Program-made: the position numbers and the translations under genes
Shown here: positions 1-10,094 of the stretch, piece after piece
Layout of the letters: each line of letters opens with the position of its first letter
Numbering within the stretch: position 1 is the first letter of the stretch
The notes under the pieces: generated by a model
Databases searched by the model: none
Told to the model about the DNA's origin: nothing
Seen by the model: the letters and a program-made list of their open reading frames with translations, nothing else
From: Oopsacas minuta
Taxonomy: Eukaryota > Porifera > Hexactinellida > Lyssacinosida > Leucopsacidae
Direction: 5' to 3'
NCBI GenBank assembly: GCA_024704765.1
Contig: JAKMXF010000233.1
Location: forward strand, 558,001 to 622,000
DNA length: 64,000 nucleotides

Positions 1-96
1 GGTCACACACACATACACAGTGGAACCTCTTTAAGACTAATTTCCTTGATAAAGAGATTTGACCATCCGTTGGTGTTACACTGTATTCATTTGTAG

Positions 97-908
97 TCTA
101 ACTAATGATCAGCTCAGCACGATAGTTCAGGGTCTACCAGTACTGGTAATAGAGTATAATTGTGGTGTAACAGATGAAGTAAGTGAGCGTGTTGTTATAG
201 CACTACTGATTACGTCAAAAGTTGTCATTCTTGTGGTTGCTATGGTGATAGCGTTTGATACAAGATCTCTGAAGTTTAGGAAACACAGGGAAAATGTTTG
301 GGTTGGCATTTCTATCTATACTGTAGCTATTCTGGGTATTGTTGGTATTATTTGTTACCAATTCATACTTAGACAGGTTTGTATGTTTGTTTGTTGTAAA
401 TATATAGTTACATACAAGTATTTCCACAAGTAATGCATTCAAATTTTTTACGTTAACTTTCAAAATTTGAATGCAAAATCAAAAATTACAATCTGTGCCG
501 ACAGCTTAGTATTTAATCACTATTAATTGGAGGCACTAAAATATTTCATGTTTATTTTAGGCTGATTTGAGATTCGGATTGGTGGTTTTGTGTATGATAA
601 TTGCAGTTGCGTCAGCAACAAACATAATTTTCATACCAATCCTATTTCTACTGATCCAGGACCGTGAGGGGAAGGGAGAATACGGGGTCCAACTGCTGAC
701 CAAATCGAAACTAGAAGACGGTGATTTTGTTAGCCAATACAAGAACAGAATTGCGATTCTTGAAGGGGAAAACAGGAAATTGAGCGTTTCAATGCAGGAG
801 GAATTTGCAGAATTAAAAAGACTTACATCGCACTCCCAACTACTGCCGACTGATGAAGAACCCATGAGTGTAATTAAGAACATCCATAAAAGTGTAAGTG
901 TTCTATAG
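97..908 (+). CDS. GABA-B-type class C GPCR, 3' part only (receptor 1)
   Basis: Last two coding exons, 97-376 and 561-908, of a seven-helix class C receptor; the 5' exons lie before the window. The first exon covers the second extracellular loop and two hydrophobic helices (start LTNDQLSTIVQG). The second begins ADLRFGLVV, gives the last helix, and ends in a charged, coiled-coil-like cytoplasmic tail (LEGENRKLS), as in GABA-B receptors. Acceptors are ttgtag|t and ttttag|g and the donor is cag|gtttgt; phases join cleanly and the stop is at 906-908. It is a tandem paralogue of the complete receptor at 1656-5344. The first exon is almost identical between the two (about 276 of 280 bases) while the last exon is clearly diverged. 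Role by family: G-protein signalling from an amino-acid-like ligand at the plasma membrane. The ligand is unknown. Confidence 0.85.
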
Positions 909-1432
909 GATTGAATACCTATTGAATTGAATGGTAACTAAGATAAATTTTGAGTACTATTTGTTTGAATTTTATTTATTTTGGAGATATTCAAATAAAT
1001 ACCTATTGTATCAAATGGCAACTAGGGTATGAAAATCTCCATAATTATCTGAGAATAGGTTACAAAAGTGTCGACCTATCAGATTTGATGTGTAAGCTGA
1101 TGGTTAATTGATTGTGTACATTTCATAGTGGCATGACATATTTGTAACACCTATCTTAGACTGTAAGTTGATTGGCCTACCATTATCTTAATAAATATAA
1201 TGATTGTGAATATGATTAACGTAATATAATATTTTGTAGAGTGACAGCATAATAGGCTTTCAGTATACATTTAATAGTCCGTTAAAGTTTGTACTTGTAC
1301 TCGTGTATATATTGAGAAATGCATTGTATTTCCTTAACGGCCACTTTCCATAGCTGCCACTTCTCTATAAATGATACTTTTGGCCACCCCCCTTTAGTGG
1401 CAGTTATAGAATGGTTTCAGATTGCTACCGCA

Positions 1433-1555
1433 AAGTTAGGACTCCGCTGAATAGGATCACAACGGTACCAGGCCTATTTGTCCCGATTAACCAGAGTAAT
1501 TATTTGTATGGTTCTGTTTCTGGACAAGTGACTGAATTAACAGGAGTCTACTGTA
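1433..1555. mobile_element. MITE-like element, CAGTAGACTCC family
   Basis: Short non-coding element between the two receptor genes. The right end reads (reverse) CAGTAGACTCCTGTTAATTC next to a TA dinucleotide, and the left end contains AGGACTCCGCTGAATAGG. Related ends occur at 12297 and 62738. Ends starting CAGT beside TA are typical of pogo/Tigger-like non-autonomous elements; that class assignment is inference. The rest of 909-1655 shows no gene. Confidence 0.5.
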
Positions 1556-1655
1556 CATATTAAACCCCTAATTTATAGAAATTATGTACATAGCAACCAA
1601 TACGACGAAAGGTATTTAATTACATTCCTTATAATTATTATTTTAAAATAGCTAG

Positions 1656-4600
1656 ATGCATATTTCAGTGGCATTCTTGTTGCTAACGGCAATCATCATA
1701 AACCCCACTAATGGTCAACGGGAAACGATAAATTTTGCATTTTTCTACCCATTCAATTCAAATGAGATCTCACATCCAGAATCCTATAATATAACAGAAG
1801 TAATTAACTATGGAATAGAGAAATTCAATCAGACAGAACTCGGAGAAAAGTACCAGTTACAAATGAATGTGTATAACTCTAATTGCGATGCTAGAGATGC
1901 GATTAGAGCTTATATTGAAATGCTCCAAGATCCGTACTTCTATCCTTTTATCGTTGGTAAGGTATTTTGAATGTTTTAGTTAAGTAAGTGGTTCCAAACA
2001 TGGACCTTAGTGGTCCATGGACAACAGCAGAGGGTCCACACGATGTCAAAATTTGTATTACAGTATCTGGGAGAGGTCCACAGGATGTCAAAATTAGCAT
2101 AGGGGGTCCAAGAGTGAACAAGTTTGGGAGTCACTCAGTTAAGTCCAGCGTACTTCGTGCTAGATTTTTGAATTTTCCAAATTAACACACAAATGACGAA
2201 TTTCAACTTTATAGCTCTTACAAGTTCCTCAAAAAATCCACCTATATCTCATAAATAATTAGCAAAAATGGTGTGAAAATATGTATATAGCGTATTTATA
2301 ACATTACCCATTAATAGGTCCCGGTTGTTCTCTCGCAGCAGAACCTATAGGTCTGGACTTAACTTCAACAAACATCCTAGCGATCTCCTACTACGCCTCG
2401 TCCCCTCAATTCGAAAACAATACCCTATTTCCGAACTTTTTCAGACTTTTCCCTTCAGAGCTTACTCTATTAAATGCCAGGGTGAATTTTATAAATGATC
2501 AAGGCTGGAATCGAATAGCTATTATCATGCAAAGTATTTCCTTGTTCGCGTCCTCCATTCAAGAGCTACAAGCAGACCTACAGGCGTCAAATATAGAATT
2601 TGATATATTTCTCATTTACGACGAAGAAGGGATAGGGGAGACTTTGAGAGACGTGTTAAATGACCAGTATAATATATTTATTGCACTGTTCTACCCTGAT
2701 TTTGCTGTATCAGTCTTGTGTAATTTTTACAATCAACCGAAGAGTGATGAAGCACCGTATGTATGGTTATTAGATGGATGGTAGGTTAATGAATAAACAA
2801 ATGAGTTAATTAATAAACAAACAAACAAACAAATAAACAAACAAACAAACAAACAAACAAATAAACAAACATACAAACATACAAACAAATAAACCAGTAA
2901 ACAACAAACAAACAAATAAATAACAATAAACACCATTTTAGGTTACCAGTGGATTTTTACACTAAAGTTGGTATTTCAGGGTGTCAGGTAGAAAATATCA
3001 TAAACATTCTAGAATATTCTTTATATTTCACAAATGATTTTCTTACAAACAACCAAACTGCACCAACAGTTCTTGGTCCGAGCTACTTAGAATATGAAAA
3101 TGCCTTCAATTCTACAATCATAGAGGACAATTTGGTATTCGACAGCTTTTCAACTATGATAGCAGCTTTAGAGAAATACGATGATTTGTATAATGACACT
3201 TGTGACAGTGAATCAACATGCTTGAAGGATTTTGACTATAATCAACCAGTAATTACGGATAGGTTGAGGCAAATACTGTATGGATTAGATATTCAAGGTA
3301 AGTGTCGGGTCTATAATTCGACTCTTAACTGGAATTAACACATTCATATACTGCTTTTGACCAATAAGATTAAGACTAATGTTCTATTTATAGGCATAAC
3401 CGGCCTAATAAACTTCACACAGACTGGAGGGCGATTAGGTGATGTGTTTATAGAACAGTCATTCAATGGGGTGAGGTATAGAGTTGGTAACAGTTCTGGG
3501 TACACAAATGAGATATTTGTGGACAATGCCACTTGGCTCGGGGGTGTGACACCAGCTGATGGGTCTACTGTGAGGTTTAGTTACATAACTTTAGCTCAAT
3601 TTATCGTGTTTACCTGTTTTGCTGTTATTGGTATTGTTTCCTCTATTGTGTATATTGTTATTATGCTTATAAAGTGGAAGCATGGAGCTATCAGTTCTAA
3701 CACTCCTTTATTGACACTAACTACACTCATTGGTGAGTTGTGTTGTTTGTTTGTTTACTTGCTAGTTTGTTTGTATGTTTGTCTGTTTGTTTGTATATTT
3801 GTTTGTTTACCAAATAACCCAGCTTTCACACCTTTTTAGGTTCCATAACACTATACTCTGGAACTATTCTCCTACAAATCCCCAACCTGGAGGATTATGT
3901 AATTAATGACTTGATCGGAACCGCTTTCGTGTGTAATATCATTAATTGGGTACTAACACTTGGTTTCACAGTTACATATTACCCCTTGTTCCTCAAAATG
4001 TTGTACGCGTTTTACATCAAAGAATACAAACTGAAGAATGTGGGACGAAGGAAGAAGAAGTTCCAATTTGAGGAGTGGCACTTGTTGATTATTTTAGGAA
4101 TATTTCTTGCTTTTGATGTGTTGTATCTATTGTTGTGGTCTGCTATCCCACAGATACGATTTGGGTAAGTTTGAATATATACAGCGGTTACCAGCCTGTG
4201 GTCCACGGACGACAGGAGGGCGGTATTCACAGTATTTCAACAATAATTTTTCCGAAAATTCGAGGCCACCACTAGTATATTTATGTTTCTTGATGCTGTA
4301 TACAGTCAACTCCTGTTATATCTTAGCTGAAGGGACCGTGATAATTACTTAGATATAACCGAGGGAATATTTGTTACTTTGACGGTTTGGGACCATATTT
4401 GTACAATTTCAAACTTCCATATAAGCGGGTATTTCTATATGACAGGAGTTTGACTGTATTCATTTGTAGTCTAACTAATGATCAGCTCAGCACGATAGTT
4501 CAGGGTCTACCAGTACTGGTAATAGAGTATAATTGTGGTGTAACAGATGAAGTAAGTGAGCGTGTTGTTATAGCACTACTGATTACGTCAAAAGTTGTCA

Positions 4601-5344
4601 TTCTTGTGGTTGCTATGGTGATAGCGTTTGATACAAGATCTCTGAAGTTTAGGAAACACAGGGAAAATGTTTGGGTTGGCATTTCTATCTATACTGTAGC
4701 TATTCTGGGGTTTATTGGCATTATTTGTTACCAATTCATACTTAGACAGGTTTGTTTGTTTTTATTTACTGTTATTTATATATTTGTATATCAATTTATA
4801 CCAATAGAAAATCAGCATAGTAATCCTCAAATCTGATCGGAGATACACATTTGGCACATTTCTCAGCGATATGTAAATACTTTGTCGAAAATTTGGATAA
4901 TCTTATAACCGACATATTCTTATAACCGGAATATTCTTATAACCGGCATGTTCTTATAACCGGTATGGTGTTCATATTTTCGGTACCCAATTACCCATTG
5001 TATTTATCTAGGCTGACTTGAGGTTCGGACTGGTTGTAATGTGTGTGTTAGTTGGGGTCGCATCAACAACAAACATAATTTTCATACCAATCCTGGTCTT
5101 ACTGATCCAGGACCGTGATGGGAAGGGAGAATACGGGGTAGAACTATGCCTCAAATCGAATCTAGAGGATAATGATTTTGTCAACCAATACAAGAATAGA
5201 ATTCAAATTCTAGAAGCGGAACTACAAAGAACAAGGGGGTCATTATCTAAGGAAAAAAAGAGGACCACCTCGGATGCCAACCTAATAGTTAATGAGGAAG
5301 ATCTAAGTTCTATAAATAGAAGTAAAAGGGAAAGTATTTTGTAA
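1656..5344 (+). CDS. GABA-B-type metabotropic receptor, complete (receptor 2)
   Basis: Seven exons: 1656-1956, 2318-2780, 2942-3297, 3394-3732, 3840-4164, 4470-4749, 5012-5344; 798 residues. All junctions are GT-AG and keep phase. Residues 1-20 form a signal peptide (MHISVAFLLLTAIIINPTNG). The Venus-flytrap ligand domain follows, with family marks GPGCS, ISYYASSP, FPNFFRLFPS and DGWLPVDFYTK (compare GABBR1 SYGSSSP and GWY). Then come the FTQTGGRLGD block, seven hydrophobic helices and a charged coiled-coil-like tail. There is no cysteine-rich domain between flytrap and helices, which separates GABA-B from mGluR types. Expected role: plasma-membrane G-protein-coupled receptor, probably a dimer; whether it binds GABA is not shown. 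Introns carry an AAAC tract, a GGTCCAC repeat and a 154-bp MITE. It has a tandem partner at 97-908. Confidence 0.9.
1988..2140. repeat. Dispersed GGTCCAC repeat in receptor intron 1
   Basis: Contains two staggered blocks of the form aggtccaca-gatgtcaaaat followed by gggggtccaag. The same words occur at 4190, 22430-22580, 30655-30770, 37785-37895, 41465-41525, 48390-48440 and 61655-61715, mostly in introns. Some copies end in GAGGTTGGGA or GGTTGGTAACC, resembling hAT-type non-autonomous ends; that class is a guess. Confidence 0.5.
2805..2925. repeat. AAAC/AAAT simple repeat in receptor intron 2
   Basis: Imperfect aaac tetranucleotide tract filling most of the 161-bp intron 2781-2941. The same motif (or TTTG) recurs in introns across the window. 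Confidence 0.9.
4303..4456. mobile_element. 154-bp MITE with terminal inverted repeats, TA target
   Basis: The left end CAGTCAACTCCTGTTATAT and the right end (reverse) CAGTCAAACTCCTGTCATAT form about 20-bp inverted repeats flanked by TA at 4301-4302 and 4457-4458. The interior has no ORF. Relatives sit at 21955-22107, 41158-41307, 11555-11665 and 36533-36582. It lies in receptor 2 intron 5 and ends 11 bases before the next exon. Confidence 0.75.
4903..4968. repeat. About 18-bp tandem repeat (cttataaccgg unit)
   Basis: Four imperfect copies of an 18-bp unit containing cttataaccgg, in receptor 2 intron 6. Similar words appear near 35645-35715. Confidence 0.8.
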
Positions 5345-6112
5345 AGTTTTCATCACGGATTTGTGTAAATAGAAGTTTTAGATATTTGTTGCTCCGTTGT
5401 CGTTTATGCTGGATTGTTTACTGTTCAGTTGTTGACAATATTTGTGTATATATAATGGAACTATCAACCAATTCTTACGTCAATCGGGCACAGTCAAATT
5501 CGGGGGTATTGCAATAATTCGTCCAGATATATTAGAGCTTAGGATTAAAATGGAACTGAAACTATAAAATCATTGCATTTTGTACTTGTGAATAGAAAAA
5601 TGTGGCGAAAGTGTAATTGATGGCTTAAACGCTAATATTTACACCAAAATGATTACCAAATAGTAATCTTTACAACTTTTCAATAACAAAAATGAATTGT
5701 TAATTACGTAATTAAATCTACTAAAATAGGAAAAATTGGAATTTACAAAATAATGAATTGTGTAAGAGATCAGATTGCAAGTAGGCAGAAGTATATATGG
5801 AACTTAACTCTATTTGATTGGATAAAGTGGATAATCTGGCGCCAAATATATGATATTATAATATTTATCTTGTAAACAACTAAAAGACAACAACAAACAA
5901 CCATCAGGTCTGTTAATAAATGGGTAGTTTGATAATTACGTTATTATTAATAAAACCTGAATCATTTATAAACGGCCAAATATGTGAATATTTTGTATTT
6001 AAAATGTGGACAAAAAATTGAGCATAGCTACTCGATTGGACTCAATTCCACCCTCGAAAAGGTTTGAAAATATGAACCTATTCCTTAATTAATTTATACA
6101 TTATCTAATAGA
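5345..6112. other. Intergenic, no gene seen
   Basis: AT-rich 768 bp between receptor 2 and the TRIM gene. No coding exon, RNA gene or clear element was found. Confidence 0.6.
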
Positions 6113-8092
6113 ATGGCAACAAATATTCAAGACATTCTCCAATGCAGAAAATGTAAAAACAGTCAACCTACAAACCTGAAATACCTAGGATGTCTACATG
6201 TTTTCTGTGAAAACTGTCTTGTCGAAATGATAACACCTGATTCGTGTGTAAAATGTAGCGTGTGTAAGGCTAAAACCCGATTGGATAATAATAGTATCAA
6301 CGGGTTGCCAACATGCAAAATTGGCAGATATAGCCATCTTATTAGGGCACTAAATGAACTACAGAGCGACACATTTTGTCATAGCTGTAAATCAAATGAT
6401 CGTCATGCGAGTCTATACTGTTTTGATTGTCAGTTCTTTCTTTGCACTGACTGTCACTTAAAACGCCACCAAGTGTTTCAAGCAAGCCACTTAAAGGTGT
6501 TAACTAAGAGTGACATGAAATGCAAAAGTGTCGATGAACTCTTAGAATTGATTGGCCTGCCTGAATGCGAGGAGCATCCAGGAAATACAGCAACACATTT
6601 CGACACCAACTACAACATTCCAATCTGCCAATTCCATCTTAGTGATCAGTCAGGCGCCATAAAAGAAATTAGTTCCGTTGTCAAGGAGCGTCACAAAACT
6701 ATTCACGATAAAATGAATAAAAGTCTTCAAGTAGCTGAGCTGATGAAAAGTCGTTTGAACGATTTGAGTGCGCTGAAAATTACAATTTTGAAAGACGAGA
6801 CCGAAGCGCTCAATTCCGCCAATGAATACTTTGATAATTTAGTCAGCTGTGTCGAAATTAGGCGCCAAGAGGTGTTAAAAGAAATTAAAAGAAAATCAAA
6901 ACCTAGCCACCAAACAATAAACACAGAAATGGAAAAGCAAGAAACAACTATTGAAAAATATTTTGACGCACAACAATACATTCGATGGAATTTGGACACT
7001 TTGCCAAAAACTTTTCTTATCAAGGACTTTGATGCGATTGATTGGTATTTTGGACATTTTAATGATAAATTAGGTGTGAAAACTGCCACTTTAAAGAATC
7101 TTCATTCACTCGATGTCCCACAATTCATACAAGATGAAAATATAGAAAATATTCTATCAAAAACTGTGTTTATTGAAGGGGAAAATAGTCAAAAACATCT
7201 CCCAAGAGTGGAATCTATACCCAAAATAGCTGTAAGGACACAAATACCTCAAACGCCACCACAAACGCCACCACGAACAAAGCTACCCCAGAAAAAGACT
7301 AGCATTATAAGTTTAACAGAAACAAACGGGAAACTTATCCAACCTTCGGAAATTGTGTCGGATTTTGACAAATATTACATACTAGACAGAAATACAAATA
7401 ATGTCCACGTGGCAGATAGAAACGGACACATTTTTGACACCTTAACAATCCACCTACTCCATGCCAGAAGCACTTGGGGTCTGGCTTATAAAAGTGGCAG
7501 ACTATTCGTGTCAGACATTCACTATAAGCATGTGGTAATGATGGACACTAAGGGACAAGTCCTCTCAATAATCCACAAGACTGATCGGCGGACATTTGGC
7601 CATCCAACTGGTCTCGTGGTTAACAACATCGAAAATTGTGTTGCTATTGTTGACACTCATCTAAAGAGTCTCCACATATTCACTTTAACACCTCGGTATA
7701 AGACAACCCTTGGTTCTGATTGGTTGGAGAATCCAACAGCTGTCTGCGTCGACAATTTGGGGAATTTTATCGTTTTGGACAGTTCGGATCCTCTCAAATT
7801 TGTGGTACTAAATATCTCACAGAATTTTGTTAAACACATTTACCCACCTTTTGAAGAAATAGCCATTGGCCTGCCACAAAGCATAATCGTGAATTCCAAT
7901 GGGTTTCTATGTTGGAGTGATATTTCTACACATTCCATTGTGGTTGTTAGGGAAGATGGGAGTTTGGTAGATATTTATGGAGCAGGCAGAGAGGGTGGAG
8001 TAACCTTTAAGAGCCCTGCTGGTATTTGCTTGGATTTTAGAGAGAATTTGGTTGTTTGTGACACATTGAGTAATTGTCTAGTTGTTTTGTAA
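6113..8092 (+). CDS. TRIM-type RING / B-box / coiled-coil / NHL protein
   Basis: Single-exon gene, 659 residues. The RING occupies about residues 11-51: C11-x2-C14, C27-x-H29, C32-x2-C35, C48-x2-C51. A B-box follows (FCHSCKSNDRHASLYCFDC...CTDCHLKRH, about residues 90-120), then a second diverged Cys/His-rich stretch (CEEHPGN...CQFH) and a helical coiled-coil region. After a TP-rich linker (about 375-395), the C-terminus is an NHL beta-propeller (GLAYKSGRLFVSDIHYKHVVMMD, GICLDFRENLVVCDTLSNCLVVL). This is the TRIM2/3/71 class layout: a likely E3 ubiquitin ligase with a substrate- or RNA-binding propeller. The start is the first ATG after stops, in taatagaATGG context. It is distinct from the RING-less NHL genes at 39, 53 and 56 kb. 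The orthologue within TRIM-NHL cannot be fixed from sequence alone. Confidence 0.88.
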   Translation: MATNIQDILQCRKCKNSQPTNLKYLGCLHVFCENCLVEMITPDSCVKCSVCKAKTRLDNNSINGLPTCKIGRYSHLIRALNELQSDTFCHSCKSNDRHASLYCFDCQFFLCTDCHLKRHQVFQASHLKVLTKSDMKCKSVDELLELIGLPECEEHPGNTATHFDTNYNIPICQFHLSDQSGAIKEISSVVKERHKTIHDKMNKSLQVAELMKSRLNDLSALKITILKDETEALNSANEYFDNLVSCVEIRRQEVLKEIKRKSKPSHQTINTEMEKQETTIEKYFDAQQYIRWNLDTLPKTFLIKDFDAIDWYFGHFNDKLGVKTATLKNLHSLDVPQFIQDENIENILSKTVFIEGENSQKHLPRVESIPKIAVRTQIPQTPPQTPPRTKLPQKKTSIISLTETNGKLIQPSEIVSDFDKYYILDRNTNNVHVADRNGHIFDTLTIHLLHARSTWGLAYKSGRLFVSDIHYKHVVMMDTKGQVLSIIHKTDRRTFGHPTGLVVNNIENCVAIVDTHLKSLHIFTLTPRYKTTLGSDWLENPTAVCVDNLGNFIVLDSSDPLKFVVLNISQNFVKHIYPPFEEIAIGLPQSIIVNSNGFLCWSDISTHSIVVVREDGSLVDIYGAGREGGVTFKSPAGICLDFRENLVVCDTLSNCLVVL

Positions 8093-8289
8093 ACAAATTT
8101 CTTGTCCATGTTTGTGTATTTATAAATTAATCTGCTCATTAGTAAACATATCCATTATTATTATGAAAATAAAGGAATACATATTTCCAAACACCTTGCT
8201 TCATAACAGCGTTTCCTAAGCATTTTCACACAGTAGGGGAGGGCTGGCCGAAAAATGCAGTGAATTCCCAAACGGTTGTCAGGTTTGAT

Positions 8290-8321
8290 ACAGAGGCGGC
8301 GACGCTAGCCAGCCGCCTCTG
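8290..8321. repeat. Hairpin upstream of caspase
   Basis: Inverted repeat with arms AGAGGCGGC and GCCGCCTCT about 11 bases apart, GC-rich in an AT-rich flank, 85 bp upstream of the caspase ATG. Confidence 0.6.
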
Positions 8322-8405
8322 GTCTGATAATACCTATATTTTCTCGAATACATCATTACCTTATTTATATGTATCAAATATTTTCACGATTAGTAAACAA
8401 AATAA

Positions 8406-9522
8406 ATGGCAAAATCAAGGACGGATAATACTGGTAATCTCCCGATTGACACTGAAACAGAATCTCCTACAAAAAGGAAGATAATTCAAGATAGAAATGA
8501 TGAGCCTAATAACGAAAACTCTAACTTAGAGGATAAGTTTGTCACCTCCAAACTTGAGTCGCTCGAGGTTCCATCAGATCCATTGACTAAAAAGACAGAA
8601 ACTTTGTGTAAGTTCTTTAATCTCGCCAACAACCACGGGGGTGGCGAAGAAGCCCGAACAATAGTTCGGAAAAGATAGGCAAAGGTTTAAATTGGAACTC
8701 AAAACATCATAGTTCCAATTTAAACCTCAATAAATACTTATAGGCATTTTTTTGCTTCTAGATGATTTCAATTATCCGATGGAAGCGAAGGGCAGAGGCA
8801 TCATTATAATTAACGAACATTTCAGTCCTGACAGTGGACTGACTGAGAGAAAGGGTGCTAAGAAGGACCTGGAGTACTTGGAAAATATTTACAATAAATT
8901 GGATATAGATTACACAGAAAACATACACCGCGATATTAAGGAACATCAAATGTTTGATCATATACGGACTTTTGCCAAAGCAATTGTGAAGCCGTGTTCG
9001 GTTATTTTTGTATCAATCTCTTCACATGAGAGGAATAATGGAGAAGTTATGGGCTCGGAGGGGAGAGGGATTACCGTCGGAGAGCTGGTTGAGATTTTCC
9101 AAAAACAACCGAGTTTACTAGGCATACCGAAGGTTTTCCTTATTCAAGCTTGCAAGGGAGGCGGTTACGAGGAAAGACATTGCCAAACGGATTCTACAAC
9201 CGTCATTTCGCCGATACTTGGATTCACTACCAACCAATCTGATACCCTTATTGCTTATTCTACGTCTGAGGGGTCAGTGTCTTACAGACATAAGACTGAA
9301 GGCTCGTGGTTCTTTCATGAACTTCATGATTGCATATTCAAACAAAAATATGAAAACCTACATTTTGTAGAAATATTGACAGTGGTTACAGCGACTATAG
9401 TGGAAGAATGTGTTATTAATAAAGAGGATAAGAAACTGACAGAAACACCATTTTATGCTTCCTCTCTCAGACTTTTTCTGCGATTCAAAAAAAGGCAAAC
9501 CGTCAAAAGGTTTAGCTCCTAA
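8406..9522 (+). CDS. Caspase (short N-terminal region, no DED/CARD)
   Basis: Two exons, 8406-8607 and 8762-9522; 320 residues. The donor is gt|gtaagt and the acceptor ttctag|at, joining to KTETLYDFNYPMEAKGRG, the usual start of the large subunit. The catalytic histidine lies in SISSHERNNGE (family SHG) and the catalytic cysteine in IQACKGGG (family QACRG), so the dyad is present. The arginine after the catalytic Cys is Lys here, and the glycine after His is Glu. The small subunit contains YSTSEGSVSYRHKTEGSWF, the substrate-pocket block (typically SWR or SYR). The first 65 or so residues are polar and carry no recognisable death-fold domain, so an executioner-like role in apoptosis is likely. 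Inverted repeats sit before the start, in the intron and across the stop codon. Confidence 0.88.
8683..8727. repeat. Perfect 17-bp-arm hairpin in caspase intron
   Basis: Arms AGGTTTAAATTGGAACT (8683-8699) and its exact reverse complement (8711-8727) enclose 11 bases. A smaller hairpin CCGAAC-aata-GTTCGG precedes it at 8654-8669. Confidence 0.85.
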
Positions 9523-9536
9523 AGAGCTAAACCTTT
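9506..9536. repeat. Hairpin across the caspase stop codon
   Basis: Arms AAAGGTTTAGCTC (9506-9518) and GAGCTAAACCTTT (9524-9536), perfect over 13 bp with a 5-base loop; the stop TAA at 9520-9522 is in the loop. The core AGGTTTA is shared with the intron hairpin. Confidence 0.85.
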
Positions 9537-9604
9537 AAATATGAATATACATGTATATCACTTCCATATTAGGTATTCACATTTATTAATATACTCAAAA
9601 ATTT

Positions 9605-9702
9605 GTTATCTAATATCCATAGTGTATTATTAGTTATCTAATATCCATAGTGTATTATTAGTTATCTAATATCCATAGTGTATTATTAGTTATCTAATAT
9701 TA
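9605..9702. repeat. 28-bp tandem repeat, 3.5 copies
   Basis: Three exact copies of a 28-bp unit containing TCTAATATCCATAGTG (9605, 9633, 9661) plus half a copy. It lies in the 572-bp gap between caspase and the RPN1 3' end, which otherwise shows nothing. Confidence 0.9.
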
Positions 9703-10094
9703 ATGTAACACATCAATATCAGGACAACAAACATCAATGGTTTGTGTACGAAATAAATTGCGGAATTGTTCTAGAATATTCTATATTATTAGACCATTTA
9801 CAGCAAAGAAATTAGTCAAAAATATTAGCACAATTAAAGTACAATTTTGATCCTCTTTACTTGCCTCTTGGACCAATTTGGACCCACTAAATATAATTAT
9901 ACATGTTCACACATAATTTAACACCATTTGTTTACTCGTAAACAAACCCTAGAGAAATAACTGGCAGCAAATTTGTTTATTTATTTGTTTATTTATTTCA
10001 TTCACCTATCCAAAGCAATATAAACTAACAACACCCTAACAACCAATAAGATTTGATTCTAATAATAGCTACATTATAATCTCTACTAATCTAA

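Noticed and set aside
2733-2936. Open frames of repeated CLFV residues (also at 3739, 23067, 61091)
   Set aside because: Translations of TTTG/AAAC microsatellites in introns.
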